Positions 1 through 11,617 are shown, numbered from the stretch's first letter. The stretch is DNA of 64,000 nucleotides from Mastigamoeba balamuthi (GCA_902651635.1 CACRSC010000009.1:138480-202479), one strand, 5' to 3'. Numbers and translations are program-made. The notes: a model not told the origin generated them from the sequence alone.

Positions 1-3000
1 GTTGACGGATGGATCTCTGGCACGGCTCCCTGCTGCTGCTGTTGCTGGGGTTGCTGTGGCTGCATCTCAACGCCTCCCTGCCCCTGTCCGCCTTGCCCGG
101 ACGCAGTGGAGTGTGACACCGACACGGAAGAGGACTTGCTCGAGTCGACCATGGTCGAGAACAGATCAGCGGGGAGGAACAGCTTCCACAGAACAATCCC
201 GAATGCTGGGTATTCTGTGAGCACCATACATCACAACGGCAGAGAGTGGCCCTACCGAACACGTCTGTGGCCGTCGTTGCCGGCTTGCCGTCGATGAGCT
301 CGGGGGCCAGCCAGTTGGACTTCCTTCTCGCCGAGTTGCTTGCCGACGAGTTCTTTCCCTTGGAGCACCAGAAGTCGCATATCTTGGTCACCATGTTCCC
401 GTCCATCTGACAGATAGCGCCCATGTCATTCACGAGCGGAGAAGAGCACGTGGGTGAGTCGGCGTACCATCAGGGACTGGCTGGACAGGTTTCCGTGGAC
501 CACCGGCGGCTTGGCAGAGTGCAGGTAAGCCAGCCCCTTGATCGTGTCCTGCAAAGGGATGTAATCAGGTATCAGTGCAGCAACACGAGCAGCAACTCAC
601 GAAAGCAATGGCGACTTGGTTGTAGTAGTTCATGTTCTGCTTGTTCTTCTTCAGGTACTCATGCAAAGACCCCGATGCCATGTATTCTGAGATGGCACGT
701 ACCGGCAAGAGTGTCAGAGGGCGACAGAGGAAAACAGAGGAATGGCTTATTCAGTACCGCTGACGATGAGAAGGTCCTTGTTGCTCTCGCTGTACCCCAG
801 CATCATAATCAGGTTCGGGTGGTGCAGGCTGTTCGCCAGGGCCATCTCTGCCTTGATGCTCTCGAGGTCCTCCTTGGTGGTGGCCGTCTTGTCGACGACC
901 CGGATCGCCACGGGAGTCCCGTGCCAGTCGCCGTTGTGCACAGTCCCGAACTGGCTCTTGCCGATGCGTTCCCCGATCTCGAGCTCGCTCCTCTTGAGCT
1001 TCTTCAATGTCGACCTGCCACTGCTCCTGATCACCACAGCAGCGATCATCACCGAGCAGACGATAGCGAACCCCGGGATGATCGTGGACAGGATCACAGT
1101 GCGCAGGGTGGTGTCGGTGGACGTGGCCTCAGGGGGATCGAATTCCTTGCCGCACCGCTGGTTCTCGTTGACCGAGTACGGGACCGCCTGGTAAGAAAAC
1201 GAGGACCACTGCTCGACGTAGACTGCGTCCATGCCCTGGTTGCAGAGCCGCTCGCCGCTGTTCTTGTCGAGGAACGGGCCCACTGTCAGCACGTTGTCGA
1301 TCTTGAAGTACTTCTTGGTGTAGATCGTGTCGAGCAGCATCTGCGACGTGACTTCTGTGGCCGCGGCGTACCTGGAGTCCTCGCTCATACTCTGCAGGAC
1401 AACAGAGAGGAACTTGCCGACGAGGAAGCCCTCGAACGGGATCTGCACTTGGTTGATGTACGAGACCCAGCTCTCGAAGTCCTGGCGCATCGCGTTGCTC
1501 GACGACAGCGTCAAGAGGGGCGGCGTAATCGAAGTACGGTAAAGGTGCTTCCATGCGCCGAAGGATATGAACAGCTTCCGAAACATGTCGGAGTACGTGA
1601 TAACAGAGGTCGTGAGGGCGGGGCACGTCGCACAGGCCCTCTGGGCGCGCTGGATCAGCTCCCATGCATGGCCAACAGTCGAGATGAAGATGAACGCGTC
1701 GCCGGGCACGGCTGACTCGACCCTGTGTGTGATCTCATCGTTGGTGTTGTTGTCGACACTCCTGAACGGATGGTCCTCGATGTCCACAGTGACGTTTCCC
1801 CACAGCTACGAAGGGGACCTTCCGTGAGGCACCGAAAGTGGAAGGAGGGATGCAGCTGTCGCAGTGTGGGGTCGTGAGAACTCACTCTTTTTGCTTTACT
1901 CAGATGCAGGCCCTTGATGAAGTCATTGGCGACCTCGTAGTGGGTGTCTCGGTTCCACATGACAATGAGCTTCTCCGCATTCTCCTTCTCGATGAGGAAC
2001 TGCCCAGCAGTCCGCGCCTCCTGGAAGTAGGAAGCGAACAGGTTTACGACCCCTCTGTGTGGATGTGGGGTGCCTGTGAGTGAACGAGAAGGCTCGTGGT
2101 GGTTGCTCGGGGAACAGTGCGAACCGACGGAACGGGGACCTCAGTGACATGAGCCCCGAGACCGGCGCGATGTACGGAAGAAACCTTCCTGAATCGACGA
2201 GATTCAGCGCTCGCCCCGTGTCGTTCTCGTTGAGTCCGGTGATTGCGATCGCCTTTGTCACGGATCAGGTGTGGCGAGAGGGAAGGAGCGAGGAACCTGT
2301 CTGCTCTTGAGCACCGCCAGGTCTTGATCAAAGTTGGTCGTGATAGGCGACGTAAGTGCCATCAGCCTCTGGCAATTGCTGTTGTGTGCATTGATGCCAG
2401 ACAAGAGCCCCAGCTGGAGGTCAGAGGAGTACAACGAAGACTTCGAGGTCTCGAAGCCGATGATGGCCCTGCGCGACGTGCTGTTCCAGCCAGAGGCCAT
2501 GCATCCGGTGAACTTGAACGAGAACGAGCTGACGTCGCTGAGGGCCCCGGTGCTCGTGTCCATCTGTGTCATGAAGACCTCGTGCGCGCCCTGGTTGCAG
2601 AAGTCCTCCGACGTCTGAGTCGCCTCGTTGGACCCGACGCCGTCGCCGTAGGGTCCCAGCGTGTATCCGTGCAGGTTGAACGTCCGGATGTCGCGGAAGA
2701 TCGTGTCGAGGAAGTGGGCTCGTGTCAGCGGCCAGCCGTAGAGCTCGAGGGCCCGTGCCCCCACCGCCGCGATAAGACGTCCGGCGACGAATCCCTCGAG
2801 AGACGCGTGGCTGATGTTCCTGTGCGGCTGGTACTTGGCCATCGCATTCATGAAGTCTCTGCTTGTCCCCTTTCAGTGAGCTTCGAGTGTGCGCGTCTGT
2901 GTTACCCTATGATTTGGTCATTCGATTGGGCGCTTTTCGGTAGAGGGGCGGTCTGGCTGAAGTAAACTGTCGACGCGGGCTGCGTGGAGAGTGCGGACCA

Positions 3001-3930
3001 CGTGGACGAGGGCACTGCGCTGTAGAGTTCGCCTGCAGTGACCCAGCCCATGGCCACGTACAGCACGTTCTTCTTCTGTTGCCGCGCCATCTCCTGCAGC
3101 ACCGCCCCCGACATGCTCCCCGACGCCACCAGCACCACCGCCTGCGGGTCCCCGTGCTCGCACAGCGCGCTCACGGCCTTGCTCGCCATGGCGCTCAGGT
3201 CGCCCGCCGACGTGACGACGGGACTGCCGTACTGCGAGAGAAGCGTGGCCCCGTAGGACACGAGCATCGTCTTGAGGTAGTCGACGGCCATAGACCCGAA
3301 GGAAGTGGTCTGGAAGAAGATGCTCGTGTGGTTGAGCATGCCCCAGTTGCTCGCCAGCAGCGACACGATGGCACTCAGCTCGTCACCACCTCCAGGCCGT
3401 GTCAGCACGATGCCCGTCCGCCTGTCGACCCCGGTGGTGTTCTTCTGCATCACATGCGACTGCGTGCGGAGTGTCTGGCTGCTCGTCAGCGCCCCCACAA
3501 ACGGCACCGGGGCCCCGTCGAGTCCCAGCGAGGTCTCCAGCACTACGAGGTCGGCCTCGCTCGCCGAAGACCCGACGGTGCCGGCGATGGCGAATGCGGG
3601 GCCCAGGCCGCCGGCGCCGGAGCAGAGCAGCGTGCGGACGTTCTGCTGCTGGCGGGCGTCGTCGTAGGCGTCGTCGAGGGCTGCCAACGCGAACTTGAGC
3701 GCTGATGTCTCGTTGGCGAGGGCCAGTGCGGCCTCGAGGCCTGCGCGCACGTCGATGCCGATCTGTGCGTGCTCTCCGGTGAAGGCTGCGGACTGGCCGA
3801 TGATCATGAGGGCCTTTTGGTCGCTGCCCGGCCTCACGCTCGAGTCGTTGGTGCACCACGCCGCGTCCGCTGTCGTCGCGACAGAGAGGAGAGCGTAGAG
3901 AAGAATAGAAAGCGTTTGCTTGGTGTGCAT
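1..3930 (-). CDS. Receptor with two periplasmic-binding-protein domains and a kinase-like (pseudokinase) domain, 3' end outside window
   Basis: Nine exons join in frame: 3930-2906, 2858-2297, 2252-2140, 2054-1886, 1805-758, 686-601, 548-468, 406-256 and 214 to the left edge, giving at least 1149 residues. A signal peptide (ILLYALLSVATTADA) leads into two tandem type-1 periplasmic-binding/ANF-receptor-like domains (about 35-450 and 530-850). A membrane helix follows at about 860-882, then a TKL-like kinase fold. The kinase lacks key residues: VAIR for VAIK (residue 925), HGNLSSQS for HRDLKxxN (1019), and DFW for DFG (1039-1041). The Gly loop (IGKSQFG) and APE (WLAPELID) remain. HGN-type loops are known from the kinase-homology domains of receptor guanylate cyclases. 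A Gln/Gly-rich stretch follows the FGIVLWKLF helix, so the C-lobe is short or interrupted. Whether a cyclase or other output domain follows cannot be seen. Probably a surface sensor of small ligands; the ligand is unknown. Confidence 0.85.
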
Positions 3931-4862
3931 GAGGGTCACAGGCTTGCAGCTCGGTGTGTGCTCCAGCGGGTGGGGAACAAATAGTGAAAGTGTAGTGTTA
4001 AAACTGTGAGGGACGAGCGTTTTTTCAAAACCCCGAAATAGAAGATACACTGCATGATGGAAAGCGGTGGAGAGGCCCTTCTGCGCTCACCGAGGCCGAG
4101 TGCTGCCTAGGGTCTTGGCTCCTCGCGTGCGATACTAGGGGCAGCGGGGCCGCGGCGAAATGGGGGCAAAGAGTAGATACGACAGAAGAACATGCAGTAA
4201 CGCTCGTTTCTCCTGCACCAAGAAGAGTGTGATTATGCTGGATGTGGTACAATGGTCACCCCGACACGGAGCAAAACAGTACCTGTTTGAGGGGGAAATG
4301 GGTGCACGTAAGTCCTCACCTCAGCAGTAGGCAACCACGCAAGCCTGTCCGCCGGATTCAAAACTGCGGCGACATCATAAATTCGGAGGCCAGCTGGATC
4401 CGGAGTGCGTCCTGTTCCTCGCTCTCTGCTGGCACTCGCCACCGTTGCGTGCTAAATGTGTCGCCCCATGAGGAATCGGTCTTCGGACACATTTTGGTAG
4501 GAATACCGATTGGTGGCTGGGTCTTTTTCTGTGCTACACCTCCACACCCTAACCCTGCCGTTTCACCGCTTCTTACCCAGTCTTTGCGGGAATCATGGTG
4601 CACGCATGTGTCGATGCGCATGAAGGGTGGGAGGAGGAGGACGTGGATGAAAGACAATAGAAAAAAGGGGGCCAAATCATTAAGTTCATCTGGTGAACGC
4701 ACCGTGAATTGTGGGGGTGGGACAGTTTCACTTGCCCTTGAAGAGGCGGTAATCAACGGTTCTATCTGCGTTTGCGTTCTCTTTCTCAACACTTTCCGCC
4801 TCCCCCCCACTTGGGCTCCTGAGGTGGGGGGCCCCAGGAACTGGTGCGTGGCATTGTCCGCA
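3931..4862. other. Intergenic stretch, no gene seen
   Basis: This lies upstream of the receptor start and before the VPS9 relic. Open frames on both strands lack recognisable domains. An acceptor-like TTGTCCGCAG sits at the right end (to 4862), immediately before the coding-like sequence of the relic. The receptor promoter should lie at 3931-4200, but I see no clear motif. Confidence 0.5.
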
Positions 4863-5421
4863 GGCACGTGTCGATCGGCCAGACGATGGGGCTTCGCCAT
4901 CGACACGGGCGTCACGCACCTGATGTGCTCGCGTGACGCCTGGGACCTCGCCGAGAGCACCAAGAAGCTCCTCGTGCAGATCGAGACGTTCATGGAGGCC
5001 AACGCACCGCAGAACAGCCTCGGGGGCAAATACAAGCTCAAGGTGCTCGTTGCCGCGGAGGACTGCGTCTTCAGAAAACTCATGAAGCAGTGTGAACGCG
5101 CCGCCTTGGCCCGCACTGCCTGCTGACGCCTCCTCAAACTTTGTGTACGCGGCGGAGGAGCCAGAGAGAGACGCGGAGCTCGTGAGCAAGATGAGCCGGC
5201 TTTCGTTTCTGTTGCCTTCGTACCTGTATATCCCCGAGTCGCACTGGGACCACGTGGCGTAGCAGATGGCAGCCGCACAGCTGCTGCATGTGTTTATCAG
5301 CCAAACACTACGGCACAAGCTAGCGGGGGTGCTGTCAGCGTGCAACACGATCATGAAGCTGCCGCACCGGAGCTCCAAGAAGGACACGGGCGCCAACAGG
5401 CCAGCTCAGCAACAGGAATGA
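4863..5421 (+). pseudogene. Decayed fragment of a VPS9-domain (Rab5-type GEF) gene
   Basis: Two coding-like blocks in different frames resemble consecutive parts of a VPS9 domain. Block one (about 4870-5100) has a helical stretch ending VAAEDCVFRKLMKQ, which matches the region before the family's KLVMxxLY helix. Block two (about 5115-5421) has ERDAELVSKMSRLSFLLPSY and then LRHKLAGVLSACNTIMKL, matching the D-x-x-L..K, L-x-W and P-x-KL-x-x-I-x-x-C/AC-x-x-I core seen in Rabex-5-like proteins. An in-frame TAG at 5260-5262 interrupts block two, and no acceptor AG could link the blocks. The sequence stops before the conserved ADDFLP helix. VPS9 proteins activate Rab5-family GTPases. Both breaks and the missing C-terminal half suggest a relic, not a working gene. 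The assignment is by motif memory only. Confidence 0.45.
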
Positions 5422-5995
5422 GCTTCCCCTTTGTGAGGCGACATCGGCTGAGTGTCTCTGACCCTAGCGTATGAGCTTGAGGGGGTCTCGTGGTGGGACG
5501 TTCTCTCGGTGGCAACAAACAAACAAATCTGAGTGGGGCCCCACTCAAATTCACTGCCGCAGTGAGCACACGCAGGTGGAGGCATCGGACATGCTAGAGG
5601 AGGGGGGTGGGGCTCGCTGCAGGGAGGGAGTGCGCGTACTCTACAGGGTGGTGAGGGGGACCAGGTTCATGGGACCTTCAGAGAGAAGAGCTGTCCATAT
5701 TGCAGGAGGAAACCGCTGCTCCTGCATCTGCTTCTGGCTGAAGCTCTTCTCTCGCGGACTCGGTACCCCAACGTATCGTCTATCGTTCTGACAGATATTC
5801 CGAATAAGGGTGATGACGTCGATACCTGTGCTCACATCAGCGTACAAACCAACCAACTGTAAACGGAGCCTGGCATCTCCGGACACTGGCGCCGGTGTCA
5901 AAACGCCATCGATGACGTGTCAGCGAAGATTCTCTGCACAGGAGCCCTCTTTGTGTGGCACTCGACAGAACAAAAGGAATAATCACTCAGCAACG
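5422..5995. other. Intergenic stretch upstream of the ZIP gene
   Basis: No supported gene is seen on either strand. The last 200 bases become less GC-rich and presumably hold the promoter and leader of the zinc transporter gene. Confidence 0.5.
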
Positions 5996-6997
5996 ATGAA
6001 CGCGCTGCTGCTGCTCAAGATCGTCTGCGCGGTCGTCGACCCCATCGAGACGGCCCTGGGCGCCCTCATCCCGGTCTGCCTGCGACGCACGAGCACCCAG
6101 AACGCAGACCGCCTCGTCGCTGTCTCGATGGCAGCGGCAGCGGGCATCTTCCTGAGCGTCGGCCTCTGCCACATGGCCGACGACGCCACCGAGTTCCTCA
6201 GCTCCGTCACCAGCCGCCTGCACGGGTTCCCGCTGCCGCTCTTCCTCGTCTGCTGCGGCTTCGCCCTGATGCTCGCCCTCGAGAAGGTCGTCTTCGGCCA
6301 CGGCCACCACCACCACCACCACAGCGCCCCGGCCGCGGCCGTCGAGAGGGCTCCCGACTGCGGCGACCCCTCCGTGCAGCAGGACAAGTGCCCCGCAGGC
6401 CCCGACAACGACATCGACGGCGAGCAGAGCCCGCTCATCGCCAACAGCGAGAAGGAGCTCGGCGACACCGGGGCCCCTGAGGCAGCAGCCGGCGACCACA
6501 AGGGCCGCGCGGGCGCTTGTGGCGGGCACGCGCGGAGCGAGTGGGAGGCGTACGTCAAGGCGGGGGCGATGACGCTGGGCATCATGCTGCACAGCGGCGT
6601 CAGCGGCCTGGCCATCGGCGTGGCCCGCGACATGGCGACGCTGACGGCGATCGTCGTCGCAACCGTCGCCCACGACTGGTCGCACGCGTGCGCGCTGGTC
6701 GTCCTGTACGACGAGCTGCGGCTGCCCGCGAGGGCGCAGGTGCTCTTCCTGGCCGCGGTCGTCGCCGTCGAGCCGCTCTGCATCGGCGTGGGCATCGCCG
6801 TCGTCGACGCGCTGAGCGACTCGAGCGCGATGGTCGTCAGCGGAGCGCTCTCGGGCGTCGCTGCGGGCGTCTTTGTGTACATCGCCGTCGTCGAGCTCGT
6901 CCACGAGGCCTTCGAGGAGCCCCACGACCAGCTGCTCAAGTTCGTCGTCTTCTTCCTCTTCACCTCCGGCATCGCCGCTGTGGCTGCCATCGCCTGA
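5996..6997 (+). CDS. ZIP family (SLC39) metal transporter
   Basis: A single exon encodes 333 residues. The ATG at 5996 is chosen because it begins a hydrophobic first helix (MNALLLLKIVCAVVDPIETA). About eight membrane helices surround a cytosolic loop with a histidine run (GHGHHHHHHS, 101-110), typical of ZIP proteins. Helix IV carries HSGVSGLAIG (199-208), matching the ZIP HSxxxGLAxG metal-site signature. Helix V reads HDWSH (226-230), whereas the family usually has H-x-x-x-E there, so the second metal ligand may be His instead of Glu. ZIP proteins move zinc, iron or manganese into the cytosol from outside or from organelles. The substrate cannot be told from sequence. No intron is needed, which is unusual among neighbours. 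Confidence 0.9.
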   Translation: MNALLLLKIVCAVVDPIETALGALIPVCLRRTSTQNADRLVAVSMAAAAGIFLSVGLCHMADDATEFLSSVTSRLHGFPLPLFLVCCGFALMLALEKVVFGHGHHHHHHSAPAAAVERAPDCGDPSVQQDKCPAGPDNDIDGEQSPLIANSEKELGDTGAPEAAAGDHKGRAGACGGHARSEWEAYVKAGAMTLGIMLHSGVSGLAIGVARDMATLTAIVVATVAHDWSHACALVVLYDELRLPARAQVLFLAAVVAVEPLCIGVGIAVVDALSDSSAMVVSGALSGVAAGVFVYIAVVELVHEAFEEPHDQLLKFVVFFLFTSGIAAVAAIA

Positions 6998-7025
6998 GTA
7001 AGCCCTGAGAGCTGGACCACCACCG

Positions 7026-7533
7026 ATGAGATTCAAGAAGTGTTTGGCGCTTTATCACGCCCGCCAATTGATTCGAGGATCTTGCGATTTGTTCTCTTTA
7101 TTGTCTTGTGCGCCAGTGAGTCCGCCATGGCAAGTCCTTGCTTCGTCATCCCACAAGCTCACCCCGCTCTCTCAGGCTAGCGACGGCCAGGACAACAGCG
7201 CAGCTCGCGCTCTCGCCGAATCTGCCCTTCCCTCCGCAGGTAGCGGATCTCCAGCACATTAGAACTCTTATCACCGACACGGACCCCCACTCACTCGCAG
7301 AAGTGAAGGAACTCCGCCTGCAGGTCGCCCTCCTCGAGGCGAAGTGCAGGCACCTGAAGAGGCGGTTCAAGATCGAGCTGGAGTGCCTGCGGCAGAAGAA
7401 CCAGAATGAGCTCCAGGCGCTGCGGGAGGGCCACGACCTCGAGATCCGCGAGTTGCAGCAGAGGCACGCCGAGAAGATCAGGTACCGCGAGGAGCAGATC
7501 CGCCTGTTGAGAGAGAGGTGCAACCTGGGCTGA
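7026..7533 (+). CDS. Small coiled-coil protein, 5' end uncertain
   Basis: The supported part is an exon starting after the acceptor CCTCCGCAG (7239) and ending with TGA at 7533. It encodes about 97 residues, almost all a charged heptad-rich helix from LAEVKELRLQVALLEAKCRH to EEQIRLLRERCNLG. A first exon must lie within about 7026-7239: candidate starts are ATG 7026 and ATG 7126, but no donor joins either cleanly. The gene sits just after the ZIP gene on the same strand. No family is recognised; such short coiled coils occur in cytoskeletal or centrosomal adaptors. The length, frame and heptad pattern favour a real gene. Confidence 0.5.
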
Positions 7534-7771
7534 AGTGGGACGGCTCTGTTGCTCCGCCGTCCTGGCCGCCTCATCCTTCCTGGCGCTCACTGCCCTCCAC
7601 CACCACGCCGCCTCTGTACAGACTCGGGCCCACTCATCCGCGGCATCCCGTGGGAACAGCGAGGGCAGTCGCTCATCCAAGTGCCTCTTTGTCGCCTGAG
7701 GACCTTTGGGTTTCTTTGTTCACTGGCCTCCAGCGGGAGCGAGCGGTGCGCTCACACCGCCTCGTGGGTCA

Positions 7772-10072
7772 TCAACTCTTGGTGACGGTGATGCTCACCT
7801 CGGCCGGGGCCGGCGTCGAGTACCACGCCACGCGCTTGAGAAGCCGCATCTCCGCGGGGCCCGCCATGTCTGCCTGGAACTTGAAGCTGTCGGTCCCGCT
7901 GAAGCCCTTGGCCGGCACGTAGGTCACCCTGCGCCCCGGGACGCGCGCCGCCGTCACCGGTCTGTACCCCACGAGCTTGATGGCGTCGATCGCGGGCCAC
8001 TCGTCGTCGTTGGGCGAGAACCCCTTGGTGTAGACCTTGGCCTCGCGCGACAGGACCGGGAAGAAGCCCGCGTGCAGCTTGGGCACGTTCTCGAGCGTCT
8101 GCACGTTGGGGCTGTGCGAGGTCCTGGGCGCCGCAGAGTGCACGGTGACCCACTGCCCCGAGTCGGCGTCGAGCAGGTCGATGCGGACGACGCTGTTGGG
8201 GTATGACACCTCGTAGACGGCCACCGCGCTGACGTGCACGAGGTCAGCGAAGCGCACGTGGACCCAGTGCAGCGCGCTGCCCGGCGGCGTCCACGCCAGC
8301 GGAGTGTCTCCGCCCGACGGGAACGCGTCCGGGGGCCCCACGACCATGAGGGCCGTGTACTCGCCGTGCAGCCCACCGTAGTACGACTCGTTCTCCGAGG
8401 CGTTGACGGCCTCCGACGCCCACTGCTCGACGAGGTTGACCGACGGCCGCATGACGACATCCCTGCCGTCGGCGTCGAGCAGCCTGCCGTTGCGCGGAGG
8501 GTCCAGGACGACGATCGTGCTCGACCCGTCGCAGTCCATGCGGAGGCCGAGCTGCACCGTGACACCCGTCGCCGAGTCCTGCTGCACCGTGGTGCTGCAG
8601 GGTATCGCCGCCGGCGGCACGTCGGGCTCCGTGACGTTAATGCGCGTGGCCGTCGCTGTCGACGACACCTCGTCCGAGACCGCGAACGACACGGAGACGA
8701 CACTGAGGAACGCGTCCTGCGTGCTGCGGTAGCGGACCTTGAGGTTGGGGTCTGTGACGGCGGTGTTGGGCGCGGTGATGGGGGTCCCGTCCATCTGCAG
8801 CAGCTGCCCCAGGGCAGGCAGCGCCGTGACCGTGGCGGACAGCGGGTAGCCCTCGGCGTCGGACATGTACAGCGCGTCCCTGTGGTACGTCGTCGTGGCA
8901 ATCCAGTACGCGGCGGACCAGACGACGTCGCGGCCAACGGGGACCTCGAGCGACAGGCCCTGCGGCGCGGGCGGCGTGTTGCGAACGAGCACGACGGTCC
9001 CCAGCGACGTCTCGAACGTCGCCGTGGCCCACGCCTCCGCGGGCGTGAACGTCAGCGCCTGAAACGACTGCCCGACGGTGACGGACAGCGAGCCCGAGCT
9101 CGCGGCCGACACGAGCCTGCGCTGCTCGGGGAACTGGACGGTCGTCGGCCCCGTCTGCTGGACGGCGACGACGGTCGACCGCACGTCGACGTTGGGGCAC
9201 GACGACGGCACCTTGGGCACGCTGCCGCCGACCACCGTCGACAGGCGCCACGGCGAGGCCGGCGACCGCGAGCTGTCGACGACGGTCTCGGCGTCGGGCT
9301 CGTCGCACTCCCAGTGGACGAGCATACGCTCGGCCCGCACGCGCGTGTTGCCCGCGTAGACGGCGGCGACCTCGGCGGCTGTCAGGGTAGCGTTCCAGGC
9401 GGCCAGGTCGTCTGCGACACCGAAGAACTTGGACCCGTACTTGGCGTCGGGGTAGCGGAACTGCAGGCCCCCTCTCAGGGCCTCGCGCCCCAGCGCAGCG
9501 CTGCCTGCCGGCCTGCCGTTCTAGCGCGAGGGTCTCGTGAGCGCCGTGTGGCGTGCCAGCCGGAGGAGGGCGGAGGGGTAGCGTACGACGTAGAGGGAGC
9601 CCGTGCCGGTAGAGGCGGACCACGTCGAGGCCACGTGGACCCACTGGTTGCCCGGGTAGACGACGGGGTCCGACCACACGACGGGCGTGTCGGTGTTGTG
9701 CAGGAACAGGAACGCCTGGTCGCCCATCGCCGCCTCCCTGCGCGCGAAGGCCGGTGGGGAAGGGGATGGCCCAGGCCTCCCTCGGGCGTACCACGTGGCG
9801 CCGGAGCCGCCCCAGGAGCCGTAGGAGAAGATGCCGTATACGTTGGGCGCGGGGACCTCTGGGCGGAACCAGTACGCCATCGAGAGCTCCGTGAGGGGCG
9901 ACTGCTGCTCGATGGGCCCGCTGAGGACCATCTGGGCCGGCCCCGACTCGAACATGCACGCACGGCCAGCCCGAGAGCGCGCCCTGACCGCTGCAGTGGC
10001 CCCGCGGCAGCAGCAAACGAAAAGCAACGGCAGCAACGCCAGCGCCGGACGCCAGACAGCGGACCTCAACAT
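7772..10072 (-). CDS. Secreted protein with LamG/concanavalin-like and cadherin-like domains
   Basis: Three exons (10072-9792, 9737-9587, 9520-7772) give 726 residues with all phases closing. The protein starts with a signal peptide (ALALLPLLFVCCCRGATA). The first 200 residues form a LamG/concanavalin-like jelly-roll: ELSMAYWFRP, GNQWVHVASTW, then LYV|NGRPAG across an intron, and FFGVADDLAAWNATLTAAEV. A long beta-rich region follows. It contains SGTDSFKFQADMAG, which resembles the G-x-DSF-x-Y motif of bacterial-type cadherin-like/Big repeats, and ends in SITVTKS. No membrane anchor is seen after the signal peptide, so it is probably secreted or wall-associated. The start is chosen at the last ATG before the signal peptide; in-frame upstream sequence lacks such a signal. 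The substrate is unknown. Confidence 0.8.
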
Positions 10073-10390
10073 TTCACAGGCGGACCCAACGTTTGAATGT
10101 GAGGGCCGTTCGGGGTTCGCTGCGTGTTCAGCGACGTACGAACCGCAGATTTCTCGTGGGCGGGGATGGATTTCCCGTATCCAGCTGGGGAATTCCTTCT
10201 GCGGATGACGCCACTGCACTGACGTGGGTGGATTTTCTCGAGGAGATGAAATCTCGTGATTGCAGAACGCAGGTGGATTTATTCACTTGGGAGCGACGAC
10301 GGCTAGCAGGCCAACCATAGGTAACGACCACCCTGGGGATGTGGGGGGTGGCGGGGAGACACGTGAGAGTTTTTGCACACGGGGGGATTA
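10073..10390. other. Short intergenic stretch between two same-strand genes
   Basis: This 318-base stretch is the 5' flank of the LamG-like gene and the 3' flank of the phosphoribosyltransferase gene. I see no additional gene. Confidence 0.5.
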
Positions 10391-11403
10391 TCAGTTGAAC
10401 TTCCTCTCCTCGAACAGGCCGGCAATCTCCTTGCCCTTGAGCTTCGTGAGCTCCTCCTTGCCGAGCCCCTCGCACTCGTGCGGGAACACGACCCAGTCGG
10501 CAGTCTCGTGGCTGGCCGGTTGGGAAACGGGGGGACGAGTGACGTCAACGCAGGGGTTTCTTGGAAAGGCAAAGGGGGGGGGAGGAGGAGGGGCACGCAC
10601 ATCCAGTAGTCGGGCTTGATGTTGGTCAGGTTCTTCGTGGGCTTGTACCACGGGACGGCGATGCGGATGTCCTGGGGCAGGTTCCTCTTCATGTGCATCT
10701 TGAGGTGCTCGAGCACCGCCTGCAGCGCGCGTGCGCCCGCGTTGAGATCTCACGGGGATCGCACTATTCCCCCAGGGCGCCAAACCACCACCAGCACGCA
10801 CGCAGCGCAGGCCACAGGCGGGCAGAGAAAGAGGTGGGGATAGGAGAGAGCGCGAGACCAGAGCATGCTCCCCTCCGTCGAGCGCCTCCTCAGAGCACGA
10901 GGGGGCAGAGAGCAGCGGATAGAGTGCTTCCAGTTCGCGAGGTGTGGCACAGCTCCGTGTGCGAGTGCCCCCCAGCCCACACCGCCCACGCCGCCCACGC
11001 CCCGCGGCCCTGCGCGCACCAGGCAGCTGCGGCCCGTGTCGAAGATGTCGTCGACGAGGAGGACCGAGTCCTCCGCGTTGGCCTTCTCGACGAGGTACGA
11101 GATGCCGTGGACCGAGACCTCGCCCTGCTCCCCGATGCCCTTGTACGAGCTCGTCCTGATCGGTATGTCTGCGCCAGCACCCCTGAGACGAGGGCCAGGG
11201 GGGAGGGCGCCCGACGCACGGTCGCACTTGACGCCGTGGTAGCTGAGGAACTCCTGGACGGCGATGCCGACGGGGGCGCCGCCGCGCCAGATGCCGACGA
11301 GGTAGTTGGGGCGGAAGCCGCTGTCGAGGACCTTGCGGGCGAGCTGGAACGACGCGAGCAGCAGCGCGTCGGCAGTCAGGGCCACCTTGGGGATGTCCGC
11401 CAT
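10391..11403 (-). CDS. Purine-type phosphoribosyltransferase (HGPRT superfamily)
   Basis: Four exons (11403-11220, 11168-11020, 10719-10601, 10511-10391) give 190 residues with all phases closing. The PRPP-binding motif VLLVDDIFDTGRS (about 97-109) is the hallmark of type I phosphoribosyltransferases: two acidic residues and the DTG loop bind ribose phosphate and pyrophosphate. An upstream PYLVGI-like strand (PNYLVGIWRGGAPVGI) gives the pyrophosphate loop, and SSYKG is the flexible-loop segment. The C-terminal part has W-Y-K-P and WVVFPHE, where purine-type enzymes bind the base with an aromatic residue. It should transfer phosphoribose from PRPP to hypoxanthine, guanine or xanthine in salvage; base preference cannot be assigned. 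It shares a 214-bp divergent intergenic region with the RRM protein gene. Confidence 0.85.
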
Positions 11404-11617
11404 AGCCTCGGGGGTGAAGGACGCTTGCAGAGGGGGAGAGAACCGCACGGGACGGAGAAAAACACACTTTGCGTCATCTGATGCCGAGATCTCCAGGGAC
11501 GCCGGAGCGGCGAACAGGCACAGAAGAATCTCGCGAAGATACGCGCATCTTCCCCCTCCCGTCAGTGTTGACGCCATCCCCCACTGTGAGGAGCAGCAGC
11601 AGCGCAACAGGCACCCC
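11404..11617. promoter_or_regulatory. Divergent intergenic region (phosphoribosyltransferase / RRM protein)
   Basis: Only 214 bases separate the two start codons on opposite strands, so both promoters and leaders must lie here. No TATA box is obvious. The arrangement suggests a bidirectional promoter; this is inference. Confidence 0.5.

Noticed and set aside
1-406. Active receptor tyrosine-like kinase
   Set aside because: Lys, HRD-Asp and DFG-Gly are all replaced; kept only as kinase-like.
4880-4930. AIDTGVTHLMC as an aspartic protease-like motif of a retroelement
   Set aside because: Following sequence fits a VPS9 helical bundle better, and no other retroelement part is nearby.
8234-10096. 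620-residue open frame opposite the LamG-like gene
   Set aside because: Shadow of the secreted protein, without a signal or domain.
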